A DNA stretch of 29,303 bases, taken from Firmicutes bacterium UBA3930. GTDB lineage: Bacteria > Bacillota > Clostridia > Caldicoprobacterales > Caldicoprobacteraceae. Below are positions 8,116 to 16,359 of this stretch, piece by piece; position 1 is the stretch's first letter; every line of letters begins with the position of its first letter. The translations under genes were made by a program, and so were the position numbers. The DNA lies in NCBI GenBank assembly GCA_002385885.1, contig DGEI01000043.1, positions 1 through 29,303 on the forward strand. Reading direction: 5' to 3'. Below the pieces are notes generated by a model. The model was not told the DNA's origin, ran no database searches, and saw only the letters and a list, made by a program, of their open reading frames with translations.

Positions 8116-8787
8116 TTGCATGAAGGACACAGGGACAGAGTTAAGAGCAGGTTTTTGAATGAAGGCCTTGATGCCTTTGAAGATCACCAAATATTGGAAC
8201 TTTTGCTATTCTATTCAATACCCAGGAAGGACACCAATGAGCTTGCTCATACGTTGATCAGGAAATATGGATCATTGTCTGCAGTGTTTGAAGCTGATCC
8301 TGCGGATTTGATGTCAACACCCGGAATCGGGAAGAATTCGGCGGTTTTGCTGAATCTTATTCCATCTCTGGCACGAATTTATTTCAAGGACAAATGGGGG
8401 CACAAGCCCAGGCTTAATAGTACGGCGAAGGCAGGAGAATACCTGGTTTCTTTGTTTTCCGGAAGATTGTATGAGGTTTTTTACGTGATCTGCCTTGATG
8501 CGCAGAACCGGCTGAACCATGCCTGCCTGGTCCATGAAGGGACTATTGATCAGGCGCCGGTGTACCCGAGAGTTATAGTCGAGGCTGTTTTACGCCATCA
8601 GGCTCACAGCGTTATACTGGCGCATAATCATCCGGGCGGGACTTTGGAACCCTCTCAGGCAGACATAAATATAACGCGCAAAATAACTGCCGCCCTGGAG
8701 ACCATATCGGTCAGGGTGCTGGATCATATAATTGTTGCTGACGGCAAGTATTTCAGTTTTGCCGATCACGGGCTTATAAAAAACTGA
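8116..8787 (+). CDS. radC: RadC-family JAMM/MPN+ protein
   Basis: The N-terminal part (about 1-75) is a helix-hairpin-helix-type module (GHRDRVKSRF, then STPGIGKNSAVLL). The C-terminal part (about 95-223) is an MPN+/JAMM domain with an intact zinc motif AHNHPGGTLEPSQAD, i.e. HxHP with the Asp at the expected distance, which predicts a metallo-hydrolase fold. The family is historically called DNA repair protein RadC, but its biochemical role is unsettled. I prefer TTG 8116, which follows GGGTGG by five bases and gives the M-H-E-G-H opening; GTG 8107 would add three residues without a ribosome site. The length (223) is normal. It stands alone between speE and the amidohydrolase. Confidence 0.9.
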   Translation: MHEGHRDRVKSRFLNEGLDAFEDHQILELLLFYSIPRKDTNELAHTLIRKYGSLSAVFEADPADLMSTPGIGKNSAVLLNLIPSLARIYFKDKWGHKPRLNSTAKAGEYLVSLFSGRLYEVFYVICLDAQNRLNHACLVHEGTIDQAPVYPRVIVEAVLRHQAHSVILAHNHPGGTLEPSQADINITRKITAALETISVRVLDHIIVADGKYFSFADHGLIKN

Positions 8788-8842
8788 TAAACAGTATTTG
8801 TTTCTAATACGGACGAAGCGTTAACATGGAAGGGGAAGAGAA

Positions 8843-10006
8843 TTGAGCATACTGATAAAGAACGGCAGGATTCTTACCATGGCCAACCGGAATTATGATC
8901 GGGGGGACATATTGATAGAAGGAAACAAGATAAAAGAGATAGCTGAAGATATACCTGCCCCTGCAGGAGCGGAGATTATTGATGCCCGGGGAATGTGGAT
9001 TATGCCGGGCATAGTGGATGCTCACTGCCATATAGGGATGTGGGAGGATGGAATCGGTTTTGAAGGAGCCGATGGCAACGAGGAAACCGACCCGGTCACC
9101 CCGCATCTTCGTGCAATAGACGGAATCAATCCCGGGGATAACAGTTTTCGTGAAGCCAGGGAACACGGTATTACAACTGTAGTAACAGGCCCCGGAAGCG
9201 CTAACGTGGTGGGCGGCCAGTTTGCTGCCCTTAAAACCTATGGGCGCAGGGTAGACGATATGATAGTAAAAGCGCCCCTGGCTGTAAAGGTTGCATTGGG
9301 AGAGAATCCCAAAAGAGTATACGGCGAGCAGAGAAAATCACCTTCAACCAGGATGGCAACTGCTGCTATACTGAGAGAAACCCTGATAGAAGCCCGGGAC
9401 TACAAACGTAAAATGGAATTGGGGAAACAGGATCCGGAAAAAATGCCGGACAGGGATCTGAAAATGGAGATAATGGTAAAGGTACTCGACCGGGAACTCC
9501 CGTTAAAAGTTCATGCTCACCGGGCTGACGATATACTGACAGCTATTAGAATCGCCAGGGAGTTTGATGTTGATATCACCATTGATCACTGTACCGAAGG
9601 CCATAAAATTACCGATTTTTTGCTTGAGGAGAATGCCAGGGTTATTGTGGGCCCGTTATTAACCGACCGGAGTAAAGTAGAGCTTAAGAACCTTACGTTT
9701 AAATCGCCGGCCGTTCTGTCAAGGGCAGGGCTGAAAGTTGCCATTATGACGGATCATCCCGTTATTCCCATTCAATACCTTCCCGTCTGTGCTTCCATAG
9801 CGGTGAGAGAAGGAATGGATGAGATGGAAGCATTAAAAGCCATTACCATTTATCCCGCATGGGTCAGCGGGCTTGACGACCGGGTTGGAAGCCTGGAGGA
9901 GGGAAAAGACGCTGATATTGCTATCTTTGACGGGCATCCGCTGGACATACGCTCCAGGACCCGGATGGTTTTTATAGACGGCAGGCTGGTTTATAAAAAA
10001 GAATAG
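8843..10006 (+). CDS. Metal-dependent amidohydrolase (imidazolonepropionase-like)
   Basis: This is a 387-residue cytoplasmic hydrolase of the amidohydrolase superfamily. Metal ligands are present: HxH at H61/H63 in IVDAHCHIG, His in KVHAHRADD (224/226), H249 in TIDHCTEGH and Asp304 in MTDHPV. The beta-sandwich ends at LEEGKDADIAIFDGHPLD and VFIDGRLVY are typical. Activation of a lysine or glutamate bridging ligand cannot be decided by eye. The TTG start at 8843 follows AAGGGGAAGAG. The substrate is unknown: relatives include imidazolonepropionase-like and dipeptidase-like enzymes, and no pathway neighbours narrow it. It is followed 33 bases later by the nuclease-helicase gene. Confidence 0.85.
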   Translation: MSILIKNGRILTMANRNYDRGDILIEGNKIKEIAEDIPAPAGAEIIDARGMWIMPGIVDAHCHIGMWEDGIGFEGADGNEETDPVTPHLRAIDGINPGDNSFREAREHGITTVVTGPGSANVVGGQFAALKTYGRRVDDMIVKAPLAVKVALGENPKRVYGEQRKSPSTRMATAAILRETLIEARDYKRKMELGKQDPEKMPDRDLKMEIMVKVLDRELPLKVHAHRADDILTAIRIAREFDVDITIDHCTEGHKITDFLLEENARVIVGPLLTDRSKVELKNLTFKSPAVLSRAGLKVAIMTDHPVIPIQYLPVCASIAVREGMDEMEALKAITIYPAWVSGLDDRVGSLEEGKDADIAIFDGHPLDIRSRTRMVFIDGRLVYKKE

Positions 10007-10039
10007 CAACAATTCTATATGTGAAGTAGTGAACGAATA

Positions 10040-12400
10040 ATGGACAATATACAGACAGATAAACCGGTAATAAGGATTTCCGTACGCAATATAGTGGAGT
10101 TTCTCCTTCGTTCTGGCGATATTACGTCGTCAGGATATGTGGGCATGCACAGCCTTCAGCAGGGAGCGGCAATCCACAGGAAGATTCAGAAGGAGATGGA
10201 TGAAGGCTATCAGCCTGAAGTCAGGTTATCCTTCGAGGTGCCTTTTGACGACTTTGTCCTTATGGTGGAGGGCATTGCCGATGGTATAATAACTAACCGG
10301 GACGAGGTCATTGTTGATGAGATAAAGAGCACTTTCACGCCTCTGGAGATAGTGGATCAGGAGTACAATCTGCTTCACTGGGCTCAGGCCAAGTGTTACG
10401 CCTGGATGTATATGTCAAAGATTGATATACCGGGTATCACGGTCAGGCTCACCTACTATAATATAGACACAAAGGATATAAAACGGTTTCAGCAAACCTT
10501 TTGCTATGAAGAATTACATCAGTTTTTCATGGATCTTGCATCCCGGTATGCAAAATGGGTCCGGTTTTCCCTCGGGCATGCTAAGCAGCGGGACAGGTCT
10601 ATAAAAGGCCTGCCCTTTCCTTTTGCTGAATACAGAAAGGGGCAGAGGGAAATGGCCGTTGCTGTTTACCGGGCTATCAGGGACAAAAGAATGCTGTTTG
10701 TCCAGGCCGCTACAGGAACGGGTAAAACCATATCTGCATTGTTTCCTGCGGTTAAGGCTATGGGAGAAGCCATAGGGGAAAAAATATTTTACTTAACCGC
10801 CAAAACCGTGGCCAGGCAGGTTGTTGAAGAGACGCTCCAAATCATGAAGAATGCAGGGCTTACATTCAAAAGCATAACCATTACTGCGAAGGAAAAGGTA
10901 TGCTTCTGTGATTCAATGGTATGCGATCCTGAAGAATGTGAGTATGCCCGCGGGCATTATGACCGGGTCAATGACGCTGTTATGGATGTTTTAACTAACG
11001 AGGATATGATTACCCTGGACATAGTTGAAAAATATGCAAAAAAACACCGGGTCTGTCCGTTTGAATTTGAACTGGATATTTCCCTCTGGGTGGATTTTGT
11101 AATATGCGATTATAACTACCTGTTTGATCCGGCTGCGTATTTAAGGCGCTTTTTTGATAACGGCGGTGACTACATATTCCTGGTTGATGAAGCCCATAAC
11201 CTGGTGGAAAGGGCCCGCGACATGTATTCGGCTGAGCTTTCAAAAAAGGCCTTTATGAAACACAAAAACCTGCTTAAGCAGTTTGTCCCCAGGGCATATA
11301 AGGAATATGTCAGGATAAACAAGATGTTTATCCAGATGCGCAAAAAAATTGAGCAGAAGTATGGAATGATTACAATCGATTTTCCGTCGGAATTATGCAG
11401 TCATGTAGAGAGGTTTGTCCTGGCTGTTGATGATTACCTGGTTGAGAACCGGCATAAAAAAGTTGATGAAGATTTTTTGGAACTGTTTTTTGGCTGCAGG
11501 GCATTCATCGCGGTATCCAACCTGTATGATGAACGCTATGTGACGTATGTTACCCGGGCAAATGACGAGGTAATACTGAAATTATTCTGCCTGGATCCCT
11601 CTTATCTGCTTCGTAATGCGTGCAATAAGGGGAGAGCAGCCGTATTCTTTTCCGGAACGCTGCAGCCGCTGCACTTTTATAAAGATATGCTGGGTGGAGA
11701 GGAGGACGATCGAATCATTTACCTTCCTTCGCCGTTTCCGCCCGAAAACCTTTGCGTGGTGGCAGCAGGAAATATATCAACGAAGTATAAGGACAGGCAG
11801 GACAGCTGTGAACTGCTGGCACGGTATATCAGGAAAGCTGTGGAGTTGAAAACGGGAAATTACTTTGTATTTTTCCCGTCTTTTGAGTATATGAGAAATG
11901 TTTATGAGCTGTACAGTTCCCTATGGCCCGGGGAGCAGATCATTGTACAGGATCCCAATATGAGCGAAACCGAGCGAAAGGATTTTCTGTCCTGCTTTTG
12001 CGAAAATCCCATCCGTTCCCTGACTGCTTTCGCCGTTATGGGAGGTATATTTTCAGAAGGAATCGATCTCGTAGGTGAACGCCTTGCAGGAGCCGTTATT
12101 GTTGGTGTCGGATTACCCCAGCTGTCCCTGGAGCGGGACCTTATCCGGGATTATTTCAACAGGACAAAGGGATTGGGTTTTGAATATGCATACATGTTTC
12201 CCGGCATGAACAGGGTTCTGCAGGCAGCGGGAAGGGTGATACGAACCCAGCAGGACAGGGGCTTTGTATTGTTGCTGGACGGAAGGTTTTTGCAGAGGCG
12301 CTATCTCAGCCTGTACCCCGGGGAATGGAGATACTACAGGAGAGTTGGTTCGCCTGAGGAGGCGTCAAAGGTAATAGCAGATTTTTGGTACCAGAAGTAA
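10040..12400 (+). CDS. XPD/DinG-type ATP-dependent DNA helicase with N-terminal RecB-type nuclease domain
   Basis: This is a 786-residue fusion. Residues about 15-175 show the complete order of a RecB/Cas4-type PD-(D/E)XK nuclease: H46 in GAAIHRKI, D81 in GIADGI, E94-x-K96 in DEIKST, then QxxxY at Q116/Y120. Residues about 195-785 form a superfamily 2 XPD/Rad3 helicase: Walker A ATGTGKT (224-230), a cysteine group fitting a 4Fe-4S cluster (C288, C290, C295, C300, C339), VDEAH (382-386), GIFSEGIDLVG and the motif VI QAAGRVIRT. It should unwind and probably cut DNA. The E. coli DinG protein lacks a nuclease domain, and the known Staphylococcus form carries a DnaQ-like one. Start ATG 10040 has only a poor ribosome site. 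Its cellular role in repair or R-loop removal is inference. Confidence 0.9.
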   Translation: MDNIQTDKPVIRISVRNIVEFLLRSGDITSSGYVGMHSLQQGAAIHRKIQKEMDEGYQPEVRLSFEVPFDDFVLMVEGIADGIITNRDEVIVDEIKSTFTPLEIVDQEYNLLHWAQAKCYAWMYMSKIDIPGITVRLTYYNIDTKDIKRFQQTFCYEELHQFFMDLASRYAKWVRFSLGHAKQRDRSIKGLPFPFAEYRKGQREMAVAVYRAIRDKRMLFVQAATGTGKTISALFPAVKAMGEAIGEKIFYLTAKTVARQVVEETLQIMKNAGLTFKSITITAKEKVCFCDSMVCDPEECEYARGHYDRVNDAVMDVLTNEDMITLDIVEKYAKKHRVCPFEFELDISLWVDFVICDYNYLFDPAAYLRRFFDNGGDYIFLVDEAHNLVERARDMYSAELSKKAFMKHKNLLKQFVPRAYKEYVRINKMFIQMRKKIEQKYGMITIDFPSELCSHVERFVLAVDDYLVENRHKKVDEDFLELFFGCRAFIAVSNLYDERYVTYVTRANDEVILKLFCLDPSYLLRNACNKGRAAVFFSGTLQPLHFYKDMLGGEEDDRIIYLPSPFPPENLCVVAAGNISTKYKDRQDSCELLARYIRKAVELKTGNYFVFFPSFEYMRNVYELYSSLWPGEQIIVQDPNMSETERKDFLSCFCENPIRSLTAFAVMGGIFSEGIDLVGERLAGAVIVGVGLPQLSLERDLIRDYFNRTKGLGFEYAYMFPGMNRVLQAAGRVIRTQQDRGFVLLLDGRFLQRRYLSLYPGEWRYYRRVGSPEEASKVIADFWYQK

Positions 12401-12429
12401 TCTAAAAGAACTAGGAGTCGAGGAATAAT

Positions 12430-13341
12430 ATGGATGTCAAAGTCTTAATATCGCAAGTAGTTGTATTGTTTTTAGTTTTGGTTTTCGGTTTTATTGCAAG
12501 GAAGAATAATGTTATAACAGGAGATATGACCGAAAAGCTGTCCGATATCATATTGCGGCTTACTTTGCCGCTTTTAATCATAACTTCGTATAATTTTGAT
12601 TTATCAACGGAAATGCTTCGTAACGCCGGACTGGCCTTTATAATTTCATTGGGGATCCACCTGTCTTCCATGGTGATCAGTTCATTTGTATACCGCAGGT
12701 ATCCTCACAGGGTAAAGAGCGCACTCCAGTATGTCACGGTATTTTCCAACTGCGGTTTTATGGGTTTTCCTGTACTTCAAAGCATATACGGAAGCATTGG
12801 TGTATTTTATGGTTCCATGTATAATATTCCCTTCAGCGTCCTGACACCGTTATACGGTATACTGGTTTTTTCCGGGAAAAGCGACAGGGAAGGGATAAAA
12901 AAAATACTGGTGCATCCTGTCATACTTTCAGTTGCGGTGGGCATGGCCCTGTTTCTTTTCAGGCTGAAGCTTCCGGCACCTCTGTATAACGCAGCTTCAA
13001 TGGTAGGTTCCATGACTTCGCCACTGTCGATGCTTATTGTGGGTGCGCTGCTTGCCAATCTGCCCTTTAAGGAAATGTTCAGAGGTTTCCCGGTATATCT
13101 TGGCAGTTTTGTGCGTCTGATTGCCATGCCTTTGCTGTTCTATCTGATATTGAAGCCATTTTCCATTCCGGCAGATATTTTGAACATATCGGTGATACTG
13201 ACTGCTATGCCGGCTGCTGTCAATACCGTGATATTCGCTGAAAAATACGGTGGTGACAGCGAATTGGCATCGAGAATTGTCGGGATATCCACAGTTCTTT
13301 CTGTTATGACGATTCCTTTGATCATGCTGGCGCTGCAGTAA
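12430..13341 (+). CDS. AEC-family (auxin efflux carrier-like) transporter
   Basis: This is a 303-residue integral membrane protein with about ten hydrophobic segments in two halves, typical of the AEC/PIN-like carrier family in bacteria. The family features are the N-terminal VLVFGFIARKNNVI, KLSDIILRLTLPLLI, the central NCGFMGFPVLQSIYG motif (about residues 100-114) and the C-terminal MPAAVNTVIFAEKYGGD. Bacterial relatives move organic acids such as malate or malonate, but the cargo cannot be inferred here. ATG 12430 follows AGGAGTCGAGGA. It lies 30 bases after the helicase stop and 48 bases before an SDR gene; a carrier plus oxidoreductase pair might handle one metabolite, which is only a suggestion. 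Confidence 0.88.
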   Translation: MDVKVLISQVVVLFLVLVFGFIARKNNVITGDMTEKLSDIILRLTLPLLIITSYNFDLSTEMLRNAGLAFIISLGIHLSSMVISSFVYRRYPHRVKSALQYVTVFSNCGFMGFPVLQSIYGSIGVFYGSMYNIPFSVLTPLYGILVFSGKSDREGIKKILVHPVILSVAVGMALFLFRLKLPAPLYNAASMVGSMTSPLSMLIVGALLANLPFKEMFRGFPVYLGSFVRLIAMPLLFYLILKPFSIPADILNISVILTAMPAAVNTVIFAEKYGGDSELASRIVGISTVLSVMTIPLIMLALQ

Positions 13342-13389
13342 ACCGGCATGACAAACGATAAAAGCCAATAAGTCCGAGGAGGTGTACTT

Positions 13390-14100
13390 ATGTTTAATGG
13401 CAAGGTAGCCGTTGTAACCGGCGGCGCCCAGGGTATTGGAAAGGTTATTTGCGAAGAATTCAAAAAAAGGGGAGCCCGTGTGTGCGTTATTGATAAGCAG
13501 CCAAATGAATATTTTACAGGGGATATAGCTGACGAACAAACCCTTCGTACATTTGCGGACAAGGTTATTGCCGATTACGGCAATATAGATTTCCTTGTCA
13601 ATAACGCATGCCTTTCACGGGGAGGCATTCTGGACTGTTCTTATGAGGATTTTAACTACGTTCTCCGCACGGGAGTTGCTGCTCCTTTTATGCTGGCAAA
13701 GCTGTTTATGAATAATTTCAATAAAGGTGCAGCCATTGTAAACATATCATCCACCAGGGACAGAATGAGCCAGCCAAATACCGAGAGCTATACCGCCGCA
13801 AAAGGCGGAATTTCTGCGTTGACTCATGCGCTTGCAGTCAGCCTTGCCGGAAAGGTCAGGGTGAACTCAATAAGCCCCGGATGGATTGATACCCATGGAA
13901 ACGAATACCATGGCCCGGATGCTGTCCAGCACCCCGCCGGAAGGGTGGGGAATCCTCTTGACATTGCCAATATGGTTATGTTTCTCTGCAGCGGCAAGGC
14001 AGGTTTTATTACCGGTGAAAATATTGCTGTTGACGGCGGAATGACAAAGTTAATGGTCTATCACAATGATCATGGATGGGCGTATGACGCCGGTGAATAA
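13390..14100 (+). CDS. Short-chain dehydrogenase/reductase
   Basis: This is a 236-residue classical SDR with a Rossmann fold. The cofactor loop is TGGAQGIG (10-17), NNA follows strand 4 (LVNNACL), the catalytic Ser is in NISSTRD and the Tyr-x-x-x-Lys in SYTAAKGG. The C-terminal substrate loop begins at SPGWID, and the end VDGGMTKLMVYH is typical of FabG-like members. Acidic Asp39 at the end of strand 2 (CVIDKQ) favours NAD over NADP. GAGGAGG stands 8 bases before ATG 13390. The substrate is not predictable. It closes the long + strand run; the next promoter is at 14190. Confidence 0.88.
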   Translation: MFNGKVAVVTGGAQGIGKVICEEFKKRGARVCVIDKQPNEYFTGDIADEQTLRTFADKVIADYGNIDFLVNNACLSRGGILDCSYEDFNYVLRTGVAAPFMLAKLFMNNFNKGAAIVNISSTRDRMSQPNTESYTAAKGGISALTHALAVSLAGKVRVNSISPGWIDTHGNEYHGPDAVQHPAGRVGNPLDIANMVMFLCSGKAGFITGENIAVDGGMTKLMVYHNDHGWAYDAGE

Positions 14101-14104
14101 CGGA

Positions 14105-14126
14105 GAACGGTTTTCCGCTGCCGTTC
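14105..14126 (+). terminator. Hairpin after the SDR gene
   Basis: GAACGG (14105-14110) pairs with CCGTTC (14121-14126) around a 10-base loop just after the SDR stop codon. No T-run follows, so intrinsic termination is doubtful. The gap of about 360 bases up to ribU otherwise holds the promoter, riboswitch and terminator listed separately. Confidence 0.3.
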
Positions 14127-14189
14127 AAAAGCGTGTGCTATTGATGCAAAAATCAACCTGTAATTTACAAACATCGCCAGGAAAATGAC

Positions 14190-14218
14190 TTGCAAAATCT
14201 CATAATATGAAATATAAT
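14190..14218 (+). promoter_or_regulatory. Sigma-A promoter of the FMN riboswitch/ribU transcript
   Basis: TTGCAA (14190-14195), a 17-base spacer and perfect TATAAT (14213-14218). Transcription would start near 14225, about 30 bases before the aptamer. Confidence 0.65.
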
Positions 14219-14253
14219 AATTTCAAACTGAATAATGGATTTGAATGTATGCT

Positions 14254-14369
14254 ATCTTCGGGGCAGGGTGAGATTCCCGACCGGCGGTAAAGCCCGCGAA
14301 TCCCTCGCAAGGGGGATTGACCCGGCGGAATTCCGGGGCCGACAGTATAGTCTGGATGGGAGAAGATGG
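14254..14369 (+). promoter_or_regulatory. FMN riboswitch (RFN element)
   Basis: All conserved blocks of the RFN aptamer are present in order: the P1 arm ATCTTC (14254-14259), GGGGCAGGGTGA, TTCCCGACCGGCGGTA, AGCCCGCGA, a variable hairpin, GACCCGG, GGAATTCCGGGGCCGACAG, ATAGTCTGGATGGGAG and the closing arm GAAGAT (14362-14367). FMN binding stabilises this fold. A strong terminator begins 32 bases downstream, so control is probably by premature termination of ribU. CCGGGGC (14333-14339) inside the aptamer is the exact complement of the terminator's 5' arm GCCCCGG (14401-14407), which offers one possible antiterminator pairing; that part is inference. Confidence 0.97.
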
Positions 14370-14400
14370 TTGTTAAATGATGAACCATTGATAATGATAA

Positions 14401-14426
14401 GCCCCGGGAAGATACCCGGGGCTTTT
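14401..14426 (+). terminator. Riboswitch-controlled intrinsic terminator
   Basis: GCCCCGGG (14401-14408) and CCCGGGGC (14415-14422) form an eight-pair stem with a six-base loop, followed by TTTT. It sits between the FMN aptamer and ribU. Confidence 0.9.
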
Positions 14427-14461
14427 AGCATTATAAAATGATGAGAGGAGGGCTTAATGCT

Positions 14462-15073
14462 GTGCAGACAGGACGTGTAAAAGGAATAAAAACGAACTAT
14501 ACAATACGGGATATAACCAAAATTGCCTTGCTTTCGGCTATTGCTTATGTACTGATGGCTTTTGCCGAGTTTCCGCTTCCGCTGTTTCCGGCTTTTTTAA
14601 AGTTCGATATAAGCGATTTGCCGGCTCTTATCGGATCTTTTGCCATGGGGCCGGCCGCCGGTGTTATTATTGAATTTGTTAAGAACCTGGTTCATTTCTT
14701 GTCCAGGAGCGAAACCGGAGGGATTGGCAACCTGGCAAACTTCGTAGTGGGAGTGTCTTTTGTGTTTCCTGCCGGAATCATATACTCTATGAACAGAACC
14801 AAAAAGGGCGCGCTGATTGGCATGATGGTTGGCACCATAGCCATGGCAATCCTTGCTTCGCTGGCAAACTATTATGTCCTTATACCAATGTATGCCAGAT
14901 TGTTTTCAATGGATGCTGTTTTGAATATGATGTCCAAGGGTAATAAGGCTATTGTGGATCTTAAAACGTATATATTATACGCTGTTATACCGTTTAATAT
15001 ATTGAAAGCCGTTGTTATATCCCTTATTACCATGCTTATATATAAAAAGGTGTCGCCAATCCTCCATAGATGA
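14462..15073 (+). CDS. ribU: Riboflavin ECF transporter substrate-binding (S) component
   Basis: This is a 203-residue membrane protein with about six hydrophobic segments. The family opening is TKIALLSAIAYVLM, followed by the riboflavin-specific FPAFLKFDISDLPALIGSFAMGP and GVIIEFVKNLVHF motifs of RibU. It works with a shared energising module (EcfA/A'/T) not encoded beside it. The FMN riboswitch directly upstream confirms the substrate. I chose GTG 14462 because AGAGGAGGG (14444-14452) stands nine bases before it. The in-frame ATG codons at 14438 and 14441 lie before that site and close to the terminator, so they are unlikely starts. Confidence 0.93.
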   Translation: MQTGRVKGIKTNYTIRDITKIALLSAIAYVLMAFAEFPLPLFPAFLKFDISDLPALIGSFAMGPAAGVIIEFVKNLVHFLSRSETGGIGNLANFVVGVSFVFPAGIIYSMNRTKKGALIGMMVGTIAMAILASLANYYVLIPMYARLFSMDAVLNMMSKGNKAIVDLKTYILYAVIPFNILKAVVISLITMLIYKKVSPILHR

Positions 15074-15111
15074 TGCTGTCACCTGAAGCAATAAGAGTTT
15101 TATACGTTGAG

Positions 15112-15136
15112 GCGGGGCTTGTTATGCCCCGCTTTT
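15112..15136 (+). terminator. Intrinsic terminator after ribU
   Basis: GCGGGGC (15112-15118), loop TTGTTAT, GCCCCGC (15126-15132), then TTTT. The loop also supplies the -35 of the following promoter. Confidence 0.85.
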
Positions 15137-15147
15137 GTGGTTATAAT
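15119..15147 (+). promoter_or_regulatory. Sigma-A promoter of the tsaE-tsaB-rimI operon, embedded in a terminator
   Basis: TTGTTA (15119-15124) lies in the terminator loop; after exactly 17 bases comes perfect TATAAT (15142-15147). Transcription would begin near 15154, about 30 bases before the tsaE ATG. Confidence 0.6.
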
Positions 15148-15185
15148 ATAAAGATGTAATTATAGTATTGGGAACGGTGTTATTA

Positions 15186-15647
15186 ATGACAGTATTTACA
15201 ACACATTCGGAGCAGGAAACGGTGGCTCTTGGCCAGAAGATTGGAAGTTTACTTAAGCCCGGTGCGATTGTGCTGATTTACGGAGATCTGGGCGCGGGCA
15301 AGACTGTGCTTTCCCGCGGGATTGCCCGTGGACTGGGGGCTGAGGAAGCTGTCACAAGCCCTACTTTTACCTTAATGCACCGGTACCAGGGAAGGCTTGA
15401 GGTCTATCATTTTGATCTGTACCGGCTGGGAGATCCCGAAGAAATACTGGATCTGGGTTACGATGAATTGTTCTACGGCAGCGGGGTGTCGATAGTTGAA
15501 TGGCCCGAACGCCTTGGTTACCTGGCTCCGGATGAGTGTATAATAATTGATATAGACATTATAGATTATGGCAACACAAGAAAAATATCGATCCGGGCGG
15601 TAGGACGGCAGTACCGTGAATTTGAGAAAGGATTGGAAAATCTATGA
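15186..15647 (+). CDS. tsaE: tRNA t6A biosynthesis ATPase TsaE
   Basis: A small P-loop ATPase needed, together with TsaB and TsaD, to transfer threonylcarbamoyl to A37 of ANN-decoding tRNAs. Walker A YGDLGAGKT lies at about residues 32-40, then TSPTFTLMHRY, the YHFDLYRL motif and the WPERLG motif typical of TsaE. The 153-residue length is normal. I chose ATG 15186; an in-frame TTG at 15168 lacks a ribosome site. Its stop codon overlaps the tsaB start as ATGA, and rimI follows, so the three are one operon; tsaD lies 1.6 kb further on. Confidence 0.95.
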   Translation: MTVFTTHSEQETVALGQKIGSLLKPGAIVLIYGDLGAGKTVLSRGIARGLGAEEAVTSPTFTLMHRYQGRLEVYHFDLYRLGDPEEILDLGYDELFYGSGVSIVEWPERLGYLAPDECIIIDIDIIDYGNTRKISIRAVGRQYREFEKGLENL

Positions 15648-16345
15648 AGGTGTTAGCGATAGAGACTTCCTCCCTGGTGGTTTCGGTTGCAGTTGTCGAA
15701 CCAAAAATATTGATAGCGGAATATGTGCTGAACCAGGAAAGGAATCATTCTGAAAAAATGGTTCCGGCGATTGAGATGGTGATGAATGACAGCAGGGAGG
15801 ATATAAAGAACATTGATGTTTTTGCCGTGGCACATGGACCGGGATCATTTACCGGGCTTCGTATCGGTGTAGCTGCCATAAAAGCCCTTGCACAGGCTTT
15901 TAACCGGCCGGTTGTAGGCGTGTCAACCCTGGATGGACTGGCTTTCAACCTGGCGTTTGCAAAGGGGCTCATCTGCCCGATAATGGATGCCAGAAGGCAG
16001 CAGGTATATACATCGGTCTACAAATGGAGCGAAAAGGGTTTGACAAGGCTGGAGGAATACATGGCCCTTCCCGTTAGGGATTTGATTTCCCTCCTTGATA
16101 AGTGGGATGAACCGGTGAACTTCTGTGGCGACGGAACCCTGGTATATCGGGATATTATTGAGAAGGAGATGGGAAACCGGGCTGTATTTGCCCCGCCGAC
16201 ACATGCCCTGCAGCGCGCCTCTTCCATTGCATGGCTGGCCCTAGAAAAGGCTTTGGAGGGCCAGGTCCTGAAATACTGGGAGCTGAAACCTTTCTACCTT
16301 CGCAAATCCCAGGCCGAGCAAAAATTTGGAAGTTTTGATGATTAG
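15644..16345 (+). CDS. tsaB: tRNA t6A biosynthesis protein TsaB
   Basis: A TsaD-like (ASKHA-fold) scaffold protein that dimerises with TsaD in the t6A synthesis complex. The N-terminus is LAIETSSLVVSVAVV, followed by NHSEKMVPAIE, the GPGSFTGLRIGVAAIKALA block and IMDARRQQVY. At 233 residues it has a normal length. It lacks the iron-binding histidines of TsaD, as expected for TsaB. Its ATG overlaps the tsaE stop by four bases, with AAAGGA upstream, implying translational coupling. Confidence 0.95.
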   Translation: MKVLAIETSSLVVSVAVVEPKILIAEYVLNQERNHSEKMVPAIEMVMNDSREDIKNIDVFAVAHGPGSFTGLRIGVAAIKALAQAFNRPVVGVSTLDGLAFNLAFAKGLICPIMDARRQQVYTSVYKWSEKGLTRLEEYMALPVRDLISLLDKWDEPVNFCGDGTLVYRDIIEKEMGNRAVFAPPTHALQRASSIAWLALEKALEGQVLKYWELKPFYLRKSQAEQKFGSFDD

Positions 16346-16359
16346 GAGGCTCACGATCG

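Noticed and set aside
12997..13562. Two overlapping - strand frames across the AEC-SDR junction
   Set aside because: Both cover parts of two conserved + strand genes and have no ribosome site or domain.
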